The position numbers and the translations under genes were made by a program. A model generated the notes under the pieces. The model did not search any database. It had not been told where the DNA came from and saw nothing but the letters and a program-made list of their open reading frames with translations. A stretch of DNA of 64,000 nt, taken from NCBI RefSeq assembly GCF_016097555.1, contig NC_054712.1, positions 52,549,876-52,613,875 of the forward strand. Reading direction: 5' to 3'. Below, one piece after another: positions 31,330 through 44,800 of the stretch (its first letter is position 1; every line of letters begins with the position of its first letter). Origin of the DNA: Gigantopelta aegis. Taxonomy: Eukaryota > Mollusca > Gastropoda > Neomphalida > Peltospiridae.

Positions 31330-31670
31330 ACAGTATATTAGTCTTGTGAGAGGAAACCCTCTACATTTTTCCCATTAGTAGTAAGAGATCGTTTATTAGC
31401 ACCATCTCAGACAGGATAGCACATACCACAACCTTGATGTACATAGGTCCATCTACGAGCATCAATTCATGACCAACCAACCACACATCAGGCATGCGAT
31501 AATAAATAATGAAGTAGTCTAACCTGTTAACTGATCTTCTAAATGAATTTTGTTGCCGCCCCGTCCCCCGGACAATAGACATGCATTATTTAACGACGTA
31601 CTCAACACATTTTATTTACGGTTGTATAGCGTCAGACCACATAGATATTGAGAGAGGAATCCGCGCCTGT
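31330..31670 (-). mobile_element. SINE fragments, reverse strand
   Basis: 31360-31500 reads in reverse as the SINE body (cattagtagtaagagatcg, gacaggatagcacatacc, ccaaccacacatcaggc). 31586-31670 is a reverse SINE tail (attatttaacgacgtactcaacacattttatttacgg ... atattgagagagg). Confidence 0.7.
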
Positions 31671-31727
31671 TTTATATCAAAAGTAGCAATGTAAAATGTT
31701 TACAACAGAACATTGTTTCTGATGGGA

Positions 31728-31978
31728 TAAGAGGCGGGACGTAGCCCAGTGGCAAAGCGCGGTCGGTTTGGAATCAATCCCCGTCTGTGAGCCCATTGGG
31801 CTATTTCTCGTTCCAGCCAGTGCACCACGACGTATATTAAAGGCCGTGGTATGTGCTATTCTGTCTGGGATGGTGCATATAAAATGTCCCTTGCTACTAA
31901 TTAATGGGAAATGTAGCAGGTTTTCTACTAATTAAATTAATGTACTCTAGTGGTGTCGTTAAACAAAACATTTTCACT
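31728..31978 (+). mobile_element. tRNA-derived SINE, near complete
   Basis: Head with box-A-like gggacgtagcccagtggcaaagcg and box-B-like ggtttggaatcaatccc, then gggctatttctcgttccagcc, the gtggtatgtgctattctgtc body and the tctagtggtgtcgttaaac tail. Confidence 0.88.
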
Positions 31979-31979
31979 G

Positions 31980-32376
31980 AGGGGATAAAGGGAAATAGCG
32001 TTATTTAATTTTCAACAGCCACTAGGCCTACATAAAACTCTCTCTCTCTCTCTCTGGAATTTTTTTAAATAATAAAATTGTTATTTTATAATGTTTCTTT
32101 TGGTTCACTATGTTTAATTATTTCTTTTAGGATTGTCAGCGTTTGCGTTTGTAAGCAAACGGTGTATGCCTGATGAGTTGTATGCATAATGAGGAGAATC
32201 TATTTTTAGGAGCGCGTAGTGTAACGTCGCGCATGCTCTATTCAGAATTCCGACAACGTTCCAGCAAGAGTTTCTGCCCTTGGTATATTTCCTTGCCAAC
32301 GGGTCATAGATGTTGGAAATTGATGTAGAAGAAATCCACCGTTTGTTTTGAAATTTGTTATTGCTATACCTTAGCC
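31980..32376 (+). promoter_or_regulatory. Likely 5' region of the downstream coiled-coil gene
   Basis: Directly upstream of the ATG at 32377 lies a local rise in CpG (gcgcgtagtgtaacgtcgcgcatgc at 32212-32236) in otherwise AT-rich DNA, and a (TC)n run at 32039-32056. No clear TATA box is seen. Promoter placement is inference from position and composition only. Confidence 0.35.
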
Positions 32377-32651
32377 ATGGTAAAACTTTTGAAAAAAAAA
32401 CATCAACATGATAAAGATAATAAGCCGCCCAAAGAGGATGCAGATAAAATAGACGAAGAGAATGCCGAGAATGCCGAGAATGCCGATAATGCCAAGAAGC
32501 AAACGAGTGCCGAGAGTATCAAGAGTCAGAAGAGTATCAAGAGTCAGAAGAGTGCCGAGCATGTCGAGTTTACAGAACAAGAGAATGAAAAGAGTGAAGA
32601 ACAAGGGGAGACAAAACACCGTTCAAAGTCTGACAAACCAAAAAAATCAAA
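32377..32651 (+). CDS. Coiled-coil gene exon 1 (start)
   Basis: The ATG at 32377 is in Kozak-like gccATGg. 91 codons plus two bases; donor gtatta at 32652 is weak but gives a perfect phase match to the next exon. Repeated motifs NAENAENADNA and SIKSQKSIKSQKS come from short in-frame DNA repeats. Without splicing the frame stops at 32673. Confidence 0.7.
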
Positions 32652-32853
32652 GTATTACACAAAACCTATTTAATTAATTATCAAATTATTGTTAACTATG
32701 ACAACCGGGAGTGAATCGGAATTTATCTCAGTCTGTATTACTATTGGCCCGAGTACTCTGCCCGTAGGAGAGCATGGTTGACATGCACGGGTGTAGGAAG
32801 GTGCCAAAAAGTGGGGGGCACACACACAAAAACCATGGCTGCTGCTACAAGGT

Positions 32854-32884
<31 letters not shown>

Positions 32885-35800
32885 GGGGGCAAGGTGGGCA
32901 TGTGCCTTTCCGCATACGCCAGTGACGTCACCTGTCATTACCGTTGTTAATAACAAATATTTGACATATTAATCACTATGGTTAGAAACCCGTCAACACT
33001 TATTTAACCGGGAACATTATTGAAAGGTGGTGCTGTCAGGTTTCTTCCTGTAGTGTGTGTATTATAATTAGTGATTAATATGTGAACTTTGTTATTAGCG
33101 AGCTCGAAAATGATCAATGTAAAGATATTTAATGTCAAGCAAGATTGTTGTTGTATTAGAGTGGGAATCTGACTACCATTTGGTAGGCACAGATTGCACA
33201 GTTTTCATATACAGTTTTCTTTGGCCATAATGAGAGCATCATAATTGTCCAAATGTCCGTCGTACACTCTTATGGTCAGAGTACTTGGGCTAAGTCAGTT
33301 GGTCCTTGGAGCATAGGATCGAACCTCGATGGACCCATTCTCTGATTGTTTTTCTCTAGTCCCAACAAGCGCCCTTGTATTTGCTGTTTTGTCAGTGGCA
33401 AAAGCAATATATCATATTTAAAACGATCCATTGCAGCTAAAGCCTAGATGACATTGGACGACACAACTCAACTGGACACGACCTGACGGTCATCGGGCCA
33501 ACTGAAAATTAGTTGCAGACTAGGTCAGGGAAAGTGTTTAACGTGTCCATATACCACTGAGGTTTCGAACACGCCTGTCACGGGCCTACCTCTGACAACG
33601 CCAGTGACTATGTTTGGGGTGGGGGGGGGGGGAGGGTAAGTTTGAGGTGGGCGGAATTTGCAATAAGAATTTAGTAATTAGGTCAAAGACCTAAGGCCAA
33701 AAATGAGCTAAAGCATTCTGCACATTTCTGACCGAAAATTTAAGTCCTAAAGATAAAGTTTGAGTGCTCGGCCAAAAAGGTTTCAAGGTGATTTGAGCAA
33801 TTTAGACGGGCTGCCAAAATAAAGTGTATCGAACTACTTACAAAAAAAATAAACATAAAGTTTACCGAGGGTTTACAAAAACATTTTGTCCTGAGGGTTG
33901 GGATTGCCTTATCTATACCTCACAACGGTGATTGATTCTTTTTCTTGCCCATTTAATTTCAGTAACAAAACATAAATTTTGCAAGCGACTGTTTGTTTAT
34001 TGTAAAATGATTCGTAAACATTTTATTACCTACAAACTCATTTAATCATATGCGGGGAAAATATAGTCCACCTCATGCAACGACATAAAATGTAAGAACT
34101 TACCAATAAATATAAAGTTGAAAATGTTACTTTGTTTAAATATTTTTAAAATAATGATACAACATGAAATGGCAAACAGAATTCTGAAAACCATGAGTTA
34201 TGATGTCAATCGTTGTAAAACATGAGTTATGACATCACACATATGTAGAGATCGTCTAGCCCTCGGGTCAGACAGATTTATCTAGCACCATGCAAAAGCT
34301 GGATAACCCTGTCCAGTGGGCAAGAATGGTTTCTTTAGCTCTAAGATTCCATAGTGCCATACCCAAAAATTTCTTTCTAGCAGAAACACTGACAATGGTG
34401 GTTTATTTTGTATTGAAAAATAATATATACTTATTGCTGGCTTACTGTATATTATTACAAAACATTGCAATGCATGCCTATTTAACATCCCACAAAAACC
34501 CGGTAGATTTGTTTCTCTAGATCTAACTTCTAAGACTCATTCCTGATGTTATGTGTTAAGTATTATGTAACCACCAGCTCGCCAGAGGGTGTATTCACTG
34601 GAATGGAACAAAATTGCTGTGCCCGTTATATATAATAGCTGTCACATTTAACCGTTTTTTTTAAAATTAAATATAATAGTGTTTTCCCTAGCTTGTTTTA
34701 GCATGGTGCAGCACCATAATAAAATTCGCCAATTGTTTTAGATTTTCACAATTGGCAAAATCGGCGAGAGCCAAAGATAGTTCTGCGGATATAATATATC
34801 TTCACAATGGTATATATGTTAGTGGCAACAAGAACTCGTTCTATTAATCTTCGTTTGAATTTGGCAAATTTAACATGGATTTCATTGGCAGATGGCTTTT
34901 TTTTCCCCCTTCTATTTTTGTATTATTTTTTGTTGTATCCCTGTGAATTGTTATTTTTCACTATGATGATGATGATGATGATGATATGTACATTTTGATT
35001 TGATTTCTGTTTTTAAAGGAAGCATGATGATAAGAAAACTCGGAGGAAACATCGAGACAAGCATCACGTGGGTATTTTCATACACTAAATATGTTTTCTT
35101 CCAAACCCAGTTTCACTCATCATCTACCATAATTCCACTATTATTACAGAATATCCACCTTTGAACCTATTTGTTTTCAATAATTGTAGATTTATAGGCT
35201 AATGATTTGTATTCTTAAAATCCTTATTTGTATTTTAAAAATCCTTTTATTCCAGAATTTACAACATTTACACCAACATTTTTTTTTTCACAGGACCCCA
35301 TTTGTCTATAGAATTTTGCTGCATGGGTTTGTACAACAATTGTCATACCTTATATTTTTGTCTATTTTGGTTATAAGTCGAGTCCGTAATTTCAAGATCA
35401 ATTTTTTTATTTTTTTTATTGATTGTATGCATCGTGAAACAAATGCTGATGTTAATTAATTTTGCTTCAGTTTTGACCTCGGCAATGCTGAATGGTGGTG
35501 GTGGGATCTATCTTAGTTGGTAGAATGTTTCCCCGAGGTTTTCAGTGGACCTATTCCCCGATTGGTTGTTTTCCATTCAGACTCATGAATGGTATATCAA
35601 AGGCCTTGGTATTTGCTGTCCTGTATACGAGAAACTGCATATAAAAGATTTTTTGCTGCTAATAGAAATATGTACCGTAGTAGGTTTCCTCTGAAGACCA
35701 CACGTCAGAATTAGTGTTGGCTTGAAAGCCGAGTGATTACTCCTGCTCTCCTCCACACCTATTTCTCGTTCCAGCCAGTGCACCATGACTGGTATATCAA

Positions 35801-38800
35801 AGACCGTGGTATGTACTACCCTGTCTGTGGGATGTTGCATATAAAAGATCCCTTGCTGCTAATCAAAAAGAGTAGCCCATGAAGTGGCGACAGCGAGTTT
35901 CCTCTCAATATCTGTGGTGTCCTTAACCATATGTCTGATGCCATTAACTGTAAATAAAATGTGTTGAGTGCGTCGTTAAATATAACATTTCCTTCTTTCT
36001 CCTCCACAATTGCCTGGAGAGTCTTAGGAGAGTGGCAGATTGCTTGCCTTCAAATACATTTTTTAATAGATTGCTTTACCTAGCACCATATCAGGAGAGT
36101 AATCTTCAGCTCGCCTTGATTTTGCTTGTGGTGAAGACTGAAAATTACCAAATGTTTGACCTATAGTTGATTAATTTAATCAATGTGCTCTAGTGGTATC
36201 ATTAAACAAAACAAACTTTAACTGTATGCTCAGTGCTAATGTGATTTGTGAGACTTGTGTGTACTCTCTCCCACCTCCTCTGGTTAACCATATGACAAAA
36301 GACTTAGCTTTTAAGAATATAAACAATGCCAAATCATCTCCAATAGCTACAAGTTAATTTCTGGACAAAACAATTACCAATATAACTAAATAATAGGAAC
36401 TATGGTACACTGTAACTAATGGTGGTGTGGTGGGTAAATGTGCCATATCATATCGAGATATTGCACTATTTTTTACTTCTTTTTTTAATTTATTATAAAT
36501 AATTACATATTAATCGATCTCACGTGTAATCTTTGCATAACTAACTCAGGAATATTGAAATTGTGAAGTGCTTGCATGCCATGTGAACCGTTATAACAAA
36601 TATTATAAAATCAATAAAGCTACAAAATCTGGCAAATTGACTATATTGGCAGCTCAATGGGGACATCAGAGACAGATGCGTTTTACCATCATTTTGACAT
36701 ATTTATCTCAATCTCAAAATATAGAATTAATTTAACATAGTCACATTTGAGATGATATATATATTTTATTTTTATTTTTCACAGAAAGGTAAGAGCATCA
36801 GAAAATCAGTGAGTATGTTCATTTTGTAGAGTTGGGCGGTATTGAAATTTGAGGTTTGGTATCGATATTTTTCAGGTGATTTACCTCGGTATCTGTACTG
36901 TATTCAGTATTGACACAATACCAATACCAATATCGAGCGGTATTTTTGGTAAACTCGGCTTAATGCATGCCTGATTTGAGGCTCACCCACTAATTTCATC
37001 TAAATAAAATTAATTTCCATACACAAGGCTCTTGTTTGATTTATACCCAACTCATTTTGCATTCGTCAGATATATTGTTAGTGCTTTACTGAATGGCGAA
37101 AAACATTTTCCAATACCATATTTTTGGTATTTTGAAATTTGTTTGGTACGGTAAAATCAAGGGACAATATTTCAAAATCTTAGGTAACCGGAAGTCAGTT
37201 CACGTGAGTTTTACTAAGGTAACCGATTGTTCGGTTACGTGAATATAGTCCTCGTAACCGATGAGGTAAGCCTACCTAATCCTAAAACATTTGAACTATG
37301 GTTCTGTGCTACATTGATGGTTCAAATGTACTTAAAAACAAACTGTGTTTTCACTTTCATTACTGATATATGATACTTTTAATTTTAGAATGTAATTGTT
37401 CACCATGTAACTAATTGGCGATACTCTTGATTTTAAAATTGCGTAACCAGGCCCTAATCTTGCCGGTGAAATGAGTGTTTTCTTCGCCGAAAGTCAGCTC
37501 AAGTCGCCGAGTTATTAGCAGTTGTGAGAAGTCGAAGTCACTGTAAGATTTTACCGGCGTCGTGGCAGGCCATCGGTCTACAGGCTGGTAGGTACTGGGT
37601 TCGGATCCCAGTCGAGGCATGGGATTGTTAATCCAGATACCGACTCCAAACCCTGAGTGAGTGCTCCGCAAGGCTCAGTGGGTAGGTGTAAACCACTTGC
37701 ACCGACCAGTGATCCATAACTGGTTCAACAAAGGCCATGGTTTGTGCTATCCTGCCTGTGGGAAGCGCAAATAAAAGATCCCTTGCTGCCTGTCGTAAAA
37801 AGAGTAGCCTATGTGGCGACAGCGGGTTTCCTCTAAAAACAGTGTCAGAATGACCATATGTTTGACGTCCAATAGCCGATGATAAGATAAAAAATCAATG
37901 TGCTCTAGCGGCGTCGTTAAATAAAACAAACTTTACTTTTTACTGTAAGATTTTGGACCTAATCCGATTTCAAAAACAAAATCAAACGACAGACGTCAAG
38001 CTTCCGACCTGTTTATTGTCATAGCTCACTTGGCACTTTGTTGCCATATGTCAGACAGTGTGTTTTCTTTGGCGCCAGACTGTATTCTCGAGTAATCGTG
38101 AACCTGCCTATTAACAGGAAATGGTTTCTGCGCACACGCATTGTAATGTGCGATTGATTTGATGAAATGTTTTACCTTATTCAATTTATTCATGTCATTC
38201 TTCAGATACACCCGTAAACCGGGCTATTGTTTCTCAAAATGATGAGTGTCGCGCCGTGTGCTGTGACCAGCCAAGCATTGTTAATCCTCGGCCACATTCA
38301 TTTTCGTAATGCCAGAAAATACTAATTAATACTATAATTTTAACATAGGCCTAACGGCACATTATCAACTACTTAATGATATTACGTTTTCAATTTTTTC
38401 GATTGAACTGGCGAAACGTTACAAAATGTACTGATAAATGTTCACTTCGTCAATTGTTATCAAAATTAGCCTCTTTCTTCTGGGAAGAGAGAAAGTCACT
38501 TTTCCTACTCTTTCAATTCTAGATTAGGGCCTGTGTAACTGACAGGCAAACAGAACAACAGTTCTTGTGAAATATTGTGCTCTGTAAAACTGTATTGACA
38601 TAATACCGATACCAAACAGTATATACGGTATACCGTCCAGCTCTTATGGGGAAAATCTGGAATCTTTTGGGTTGTGTTTTTTGTTTCTTTCTTTCTTTAT
38701 TTTGTGTGTGTGGAAGTGATGGGTAACAAGATGCCACTTTCCTACCACTGATAAACCTTTTATGTCTATGATCGGGGCCAACTTAAAATACCGATATCAC

Positions 38801-41800
38801 CTCTAAAATGATGAACCACGGTTACAGCAAGCTAACTATATTTGCAATGTATCCTTCCTAGCACAAAACGTCAATTTTTTAATGAAAAACTCCAATAAAT
38901 GTGTATTTAAAGCTACAAACGTTTGTTCCTATCTGATAACACCATTTACAAATGGAAAACATCAACCTAATACAGTTTTAATTGGTGTGTTTTTGCCGGA
39001 AGTGGATATGGTCCACTGTTCTGAAATGACCAGATTGTCTCATCATCCGTTTTTACTGTATTGGACAACAAAAGATGTTTTTTTTGTGTTTTTTTAACAC
39101 TTCAGTTTGACAGTTGTCAGTTTTTTGTGTTTGTGTGGTTTTTGTTTGGTTTTAGTTGTTTGGTTTACTTTTGCTGTGTACTAGATTGAAAACAACAGCA
39201 CATAATGAGAGAAAAAACAACAACTGAACTTTATTATCTACTCTAATTTTCAAATGCTTACAATAGACAGTGAAACTCGTCATTTAACCGACACCCAGGT
39301 TAATAAGTAAAAAGTCTAAAGTCCGTCCCATCCTCCTACAAAAATGTTTTTTGGAAATAATTTTAGTTTGGTTTAACATAAGAAACAAAACGTGTTTTGA
39401 AAATAACAAAAAACAACAACTATTTTTGTGTGCAATTTAGAAAACAGTCTGCTCAGAAATAAATAACTTATAAATTCCTTAGTATGAAAAAAGGTGTTAC
39501 CTGTGGGAAGGACTGTATAGGTTTACAGAGGTTCTGTTCTGGACTGAAATTTAAAAGGACCACGAAAAATGTCTGGGTTTGATAAAATTCTGACTTACTG
39601 AGAGTCTGGTTTCAAAGGGTTTCACTGTACTAACGATTGCCACATTTTTAATGTGACGGACCCTAGTTTTTAAACACTACTCCATATTTTTCACCATTAG
39701 ATCCACTTTATTGGTTAAAATTATCCATTTCTAGACATCCGAGTGTTTCTGGTTATCCTGCAATACTGTGAAATGCATTCCCATAATTCTAGAAGCCAGA
39801 GTTTCTGCCAGAGGGTAAAACGGTTATGGCGCCATACCCAATTTTTTTTTTTTTAAGTTAACATTTTGACAAAATTAATGATTCTTATCATTATTATATG
39901 ATTTTCTTAACCCTAACCCTAAATGTAACCCATTTTCTTTGTTGGGGAGGCCCCCCTTACCCCCTGTTGACTGTGGCTGCATTCAATTTCATAGCGCCAT
40001 ACCCAAAAATTGCTTTCTGGCAGAAACACTGGAAACGCACATAACTCTGAAATGTAATGGTTGTTAAGATTAGCTCTAGTCTTTTTTTTTTTTAAGGGTT
40101 TCCCCATTTGAGTATCACAGACTCTTGTTTAATTGTTTTGTAACTTTATCTAGATGTATGTTACAGGGGCCTAGTTCACAAAGATCTCTTAATTAGGCTC
40201 TGCTAGACAACAAAGCATCCTCTTTGCAAGTCTTTTAGCATTGCACTGCGAGATCGCAAAGTTGCGAGAGTTTATTGAATTAGGTCCCAGGTTTGTAGAT
40301 TAACCACACTTAGTGTCTATTTTCATGGGCAGAAACTAGGGTCTGTAACTTAAGAAAACCTCAATAGTTTATTTTCTACTTGAAACACTTAAATATACAG
40401 TTGAATCCTGTTTGCTCAAACTCTGTTGGTGCTTAACCATTAGGTGAACATCGTGTAAGTGTAACACAGCACTTCGTGTTTGGTTCGAATGTTGTGGTGT
40501 ATTCCACCCATCGGATAGTTTGACTTAACCATTAGGTGAACATCGTGTAAGTGTAACACAGCACTTCGTGTTTGGTTCGAATGTTGTGGTGTATTCCACC
40601 CATCGGATAGTTTGACTTAACCATTAGGTGAACATCGTGTAAGTGTAACACAGCACTTCGTGTTTGGTTCGAATGTTGTGGTGTATTCCACCCATCGGAT
40701 AGTTTGACTTAACCATTAGGTGAACATCGTGTAAGTGTAACACAGCACTTCGTGTTTGGTTCGAATGTTGTGGTGTATTCCACCCATCGGATAGTTTGAC
40801 TTAACCATTAGGAGAACATCGTGTAAGTGTAACACAGCACTTCGTGTTTGGTTCGAATGTTGTGGTTTATTCCACCCTTCCGAGTTCAACCCAATGAGAT
40901 TCTACTGTATTTTTAAATGCTAGAAATTGTTGTTAAATATAACAATAAATTAGATTATCAACTCAAAATGTTTAAATATTTCAAAATCAACAGAGATTGC
41001 AGCACCAAGAATACTTATAACTTTGATTACCTTCTCAAAATGTTTATTTTAAATATATCAATTTAATGAAGAACCAAAATGCTTCTATAGAGAAAATAAC
41101 TAGTTAATGGCATAGGCTTTATCCTGTGAAGGCAAGAATGGACAATTCCACGAGGCTGGCTGAAAAAATTAAGTTTTAAATCAATTATACATGATTTGAT
41201 TGAATCAAAAATACTGTAAGCAATTTTGCAAATTTGGTAAGAAAATTTGTAGTCGAACAAAACATGTAACAAAGTTACAGATTGTAAAGAATATGCATTG
41301 ATTTGAATTTTTAATTAACTTTTGAGTGATTTACTTTTGCCAAATTCAGTTTTAATTCCCTGTAAAAATAGCAAAATGTGGCATTTGAAATGATGATAGT
41401 GAAAGTTTTAACACTGCGTACAGTTCATTTCCATTACAGTGAAACGGTGTGAATCTGAAGATGAATCAACACTACTCGATGACATTGTCGTGTACTTTCA
41501 CGAATCAGCACAACCAGTACATAAGGATATTTCAAAGATGTTTGTAAGTACTCGTTTATCATTGCTCTGAATTCGCTGTCATAAATTGGTCGTCTAGGAA
41601 GGTAATTGTATACATTTGGAAATTCTATCCAATGGAAATTGGAATTCATTTTGATTTATGTATATTGCAGGGCCCTGTTCCACAAAGCGATCTTAGCACT
41701 AAGATCACCTTAAGTACACAGCTACCTTATATACTTATGGTGATCTTAGCACTGAGATAACCTTACATAGCTACCTTATATACTTACGGTGATCTTAGCA

Positions 41801-44800
41801 CTAAGATCACTTCGTGGAATGCATCTTCATAAATCAAGGCTAATATTTGTTCCTCGTATTCAGCCTTGATACATGTCATCAAGAAATCATGCCACAAAAT
41901 GCTTAAATTTCGTTGGATGCGATGAGATCTGATTGCAACGAATCGCAACGCTCCTTATAGATTCTCTTGTTATTGTAAACAAAGATGGCAGCGTCAGCGT
42001 CCGGCGGTTAATTTTTGATATTGCTTTCAAGATTGTCACATGTTACCGATGCTGTGATTGGTCAGCGATGTCATCGTGTAAGGGACATAATCGGTGTTAC
42101 AAATTTTCTTCCAATAGAGGGCGCTAGTAGTGGATATCAGTAATCTTGACTACATGTATCAAGGCTGAATACGAGGAACGAATATTAGCCTTGATTAATG
42201 AAGATGTGTGGAATGGAGCTCTGGGGCCTAATTCACAAAGCTCTCTTAGGCTCTGCTAGACAACAAAGCATCCTCTTTGCAAGGTTTTTAGCATTGCACT
42301 GCGAGATCGCAAAGTTGCAAGAGTTTAATGAATAGGCCCCTGGTCTTTAGATTGCACCAGAGCTCAGGCTACAAAGGATGTGCCTAAAATGAGTAAGCCC
42401 AAATTAAGTACAAACATGCTGACCTAGAGACTTTCACCTCAAAATCAATGCACTGTTAAGCTGTACATAATTAGATTAAGATAACTTGAAACCCCCTCAT
42501 TATCTAATAGAAAGAACAAAAATCTATTGCCTACACTCCTTTAATCTTCTGGACACTAGCAGGGCTCGAAACGGCGTGTGGCCCGGTTGCCAAATGTGAT
42601 CAGTGTCCTGTTTGGGTGACTTAAGTATTAAAAAATAATGGTGTTAGTCACCCAAATAATATTATTTGCTCAATCTTCTTTAGAGCTGTAACATACAAGC
42701 CACTATTAATATTTGTATTGCATATATTTATTCCACATTAAAATCTTGCTCGTGGTTCGCTTATATCATAATTTTCTGCTGCAGGTGAGATATCTCGACT
42801 GACATTGTGCAAGTTCATACACTGTATATGGCTTAGAGGGTATTCACTTGATTCAAATTTCTGAATTACTGGCCAGAAAAAATAATAGAACAACTAGAAA
42901 TGGCTTTACCCAAAATAATGGCTAAGTTATAGGATAAAATCTGCTTCTATGTTTCAGGATAGAGGCTTTGGAGAAAATGCTGATGCTATTCTTGCACGCA
43001 GGGTAAGAGGTTTGATTTTTTAGAAAATTGATATTATTTCCACATCATGTGCCAAATATAATACTGTTCAAAATAACTTTGATGCACCTTTAAGTTTTTG
43101 GGTTGTTTTTTGACCTTCTAAGTAACACATGGCATATTTATGGAATATTAAACAAGCTTCCATTTCATACCATGTTTAGGGGCGGCAGTTTGCTCAGTCG
43201 CTTGAGTGTTTGCTTGACGTGCTTGTGTCGCAGGATTGAACCACACCAGTAGATCCATTCCACTGATTGTTTTTTTTTCTCTCATTCCAACCAGTGCACC
43301 ACAACTGGTCAAAGGCTGTGGTATGTGCTTGCCTGTCTGTGGGAAAGTGCATATAAAAGATCCCTTGCTGCTTTAGGAAAAATGTAGCCGGTTTTCTCTG
43401 GTGACAATGTGTCAGAATTAACAAACATCCAAATGTTTGACATCCAATAGCCAATGATTAATTAATCAATGTGCTATAGTTGTGTTTTTAAACCAAACTT
43501 TTTAACTTTTCGTATCTTGTTTATGTCTGAAGTGAAATAATTTTTAAATGTCACTGTATGCATGTGAAAATGGCTTTACAGTTATAAGAGGAAACTCGGG
43601 GCCGCCACATGTAAGCTACTATTTTCATATGCTCTTTTTTTTTTCACATACAAAAAAGCATTTATATTTAATCCTTTTGTATTACTTTTTATTTTAAAAT
43701 TCACATAATAAGGGGAGCTAGACTAGTAATTACTCTACTTGAACTAGTCGAAGGGAGTGATGGGGAGCCACCGGCCTCGGTGGTGTAGTGGTTAAGCCAT
43801 CAGACTACAGGCTGGTAGGTACAGGGTTCACAGCCCAGTACCGGCTCTAACCCACAGCGAGTTCTTAAGGGCTCAGTGGGTAGGTGTAAGGCCACTACAT
43901 CCTCTTCTCTCACTAACCCACTAACTCACTAACAACTAACCCACTGTCCTGGACAGACAGCCCAGATAGCTGAGGTGTGTGCCCAGGACAGCGTGCTTGA
44001 ACCTTAATTGGATATAAGCACAAAAATAGTTGAAATGATGGGGAGCGGGAGTGATGGCTCCCCATAAACAGTGAGGTCTGGAAAAGCCACCTATAATTTC
44101 ATTTTCATTGGTTGTTTTTATTGCTTGTGACATCACTCTATTGTTTAAGCTTTGGTTGGTGCTTCAGTGAGTATATCAATGCCTCTTCTAGCGATGTTAC
44201 TGTAGGTGATGACTGTGTAAGTACAGAATTCTCTTTGAAATACAGTAAGACTCTTTAATGTATTCTTTTTTCTTTTCTTTTCTATTTACCAGAAAATAGA
44301 CCTACACATCAGGTTAGCAGATGAGCACATGTCCGTGGTTGATGAAGGAGTAAGTTTATTATTGTGTAATAGAAAAATTAAACAGGTTTTGAATCTGGCA
44401 TACATAGAGAATACTAAACGAGTTTATTTTACGAGTGTGTTTTCGCTTATGACGCACAATTAAAAACACGAGTTGTAATGTAAACGGTCTCACACGGGAA
44501 CAAGTATAGTATTTTATTTATTACACCACACATCAATGAAATTTTTTTGCACATAATGACTTCCAAAATAACTATACAAGACATGAAAATGCATAGATTA
44601 AAGATCGGGTAAAATGACGTCGCTCGCTTCATTTAGCTATTTATCAATGAAACTTTGCATTCCTACACCACACTTCTATCAATGAAGTTTACACAAACAA
44701 TATTATAAATATATTCAAGGCTAAACAAAATTATTAAAAAATATATTTTGTTAGATTATGCTGCTAACATTAATTATAAGAATTGACAGCAATTATTTTT

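Noticed and set aside
32462..32677. Second forward frame (71 residues, PRMPRMPIMPRSK) in the first exon of the coiled-coil gene
   Set aside because: An alternative frame of the same repetitive DNA. The ATG at 32377 has better start context and its frame joins the next exon.
37555..37640. True tRNA genes suggested by box-B-like ggttcggatcc
   Set aside because: The segments lack a complete cloverleaf and are joined to SINE bodies and tails; the same applies at 43770 and 51208.
43582..43590. Using the acceptor at 43580-43581 for the small candidate exon
   Set aside because: It brings an in-frame TAA immediately after the junction in the required phase; only the AG at 43589-43590 works.
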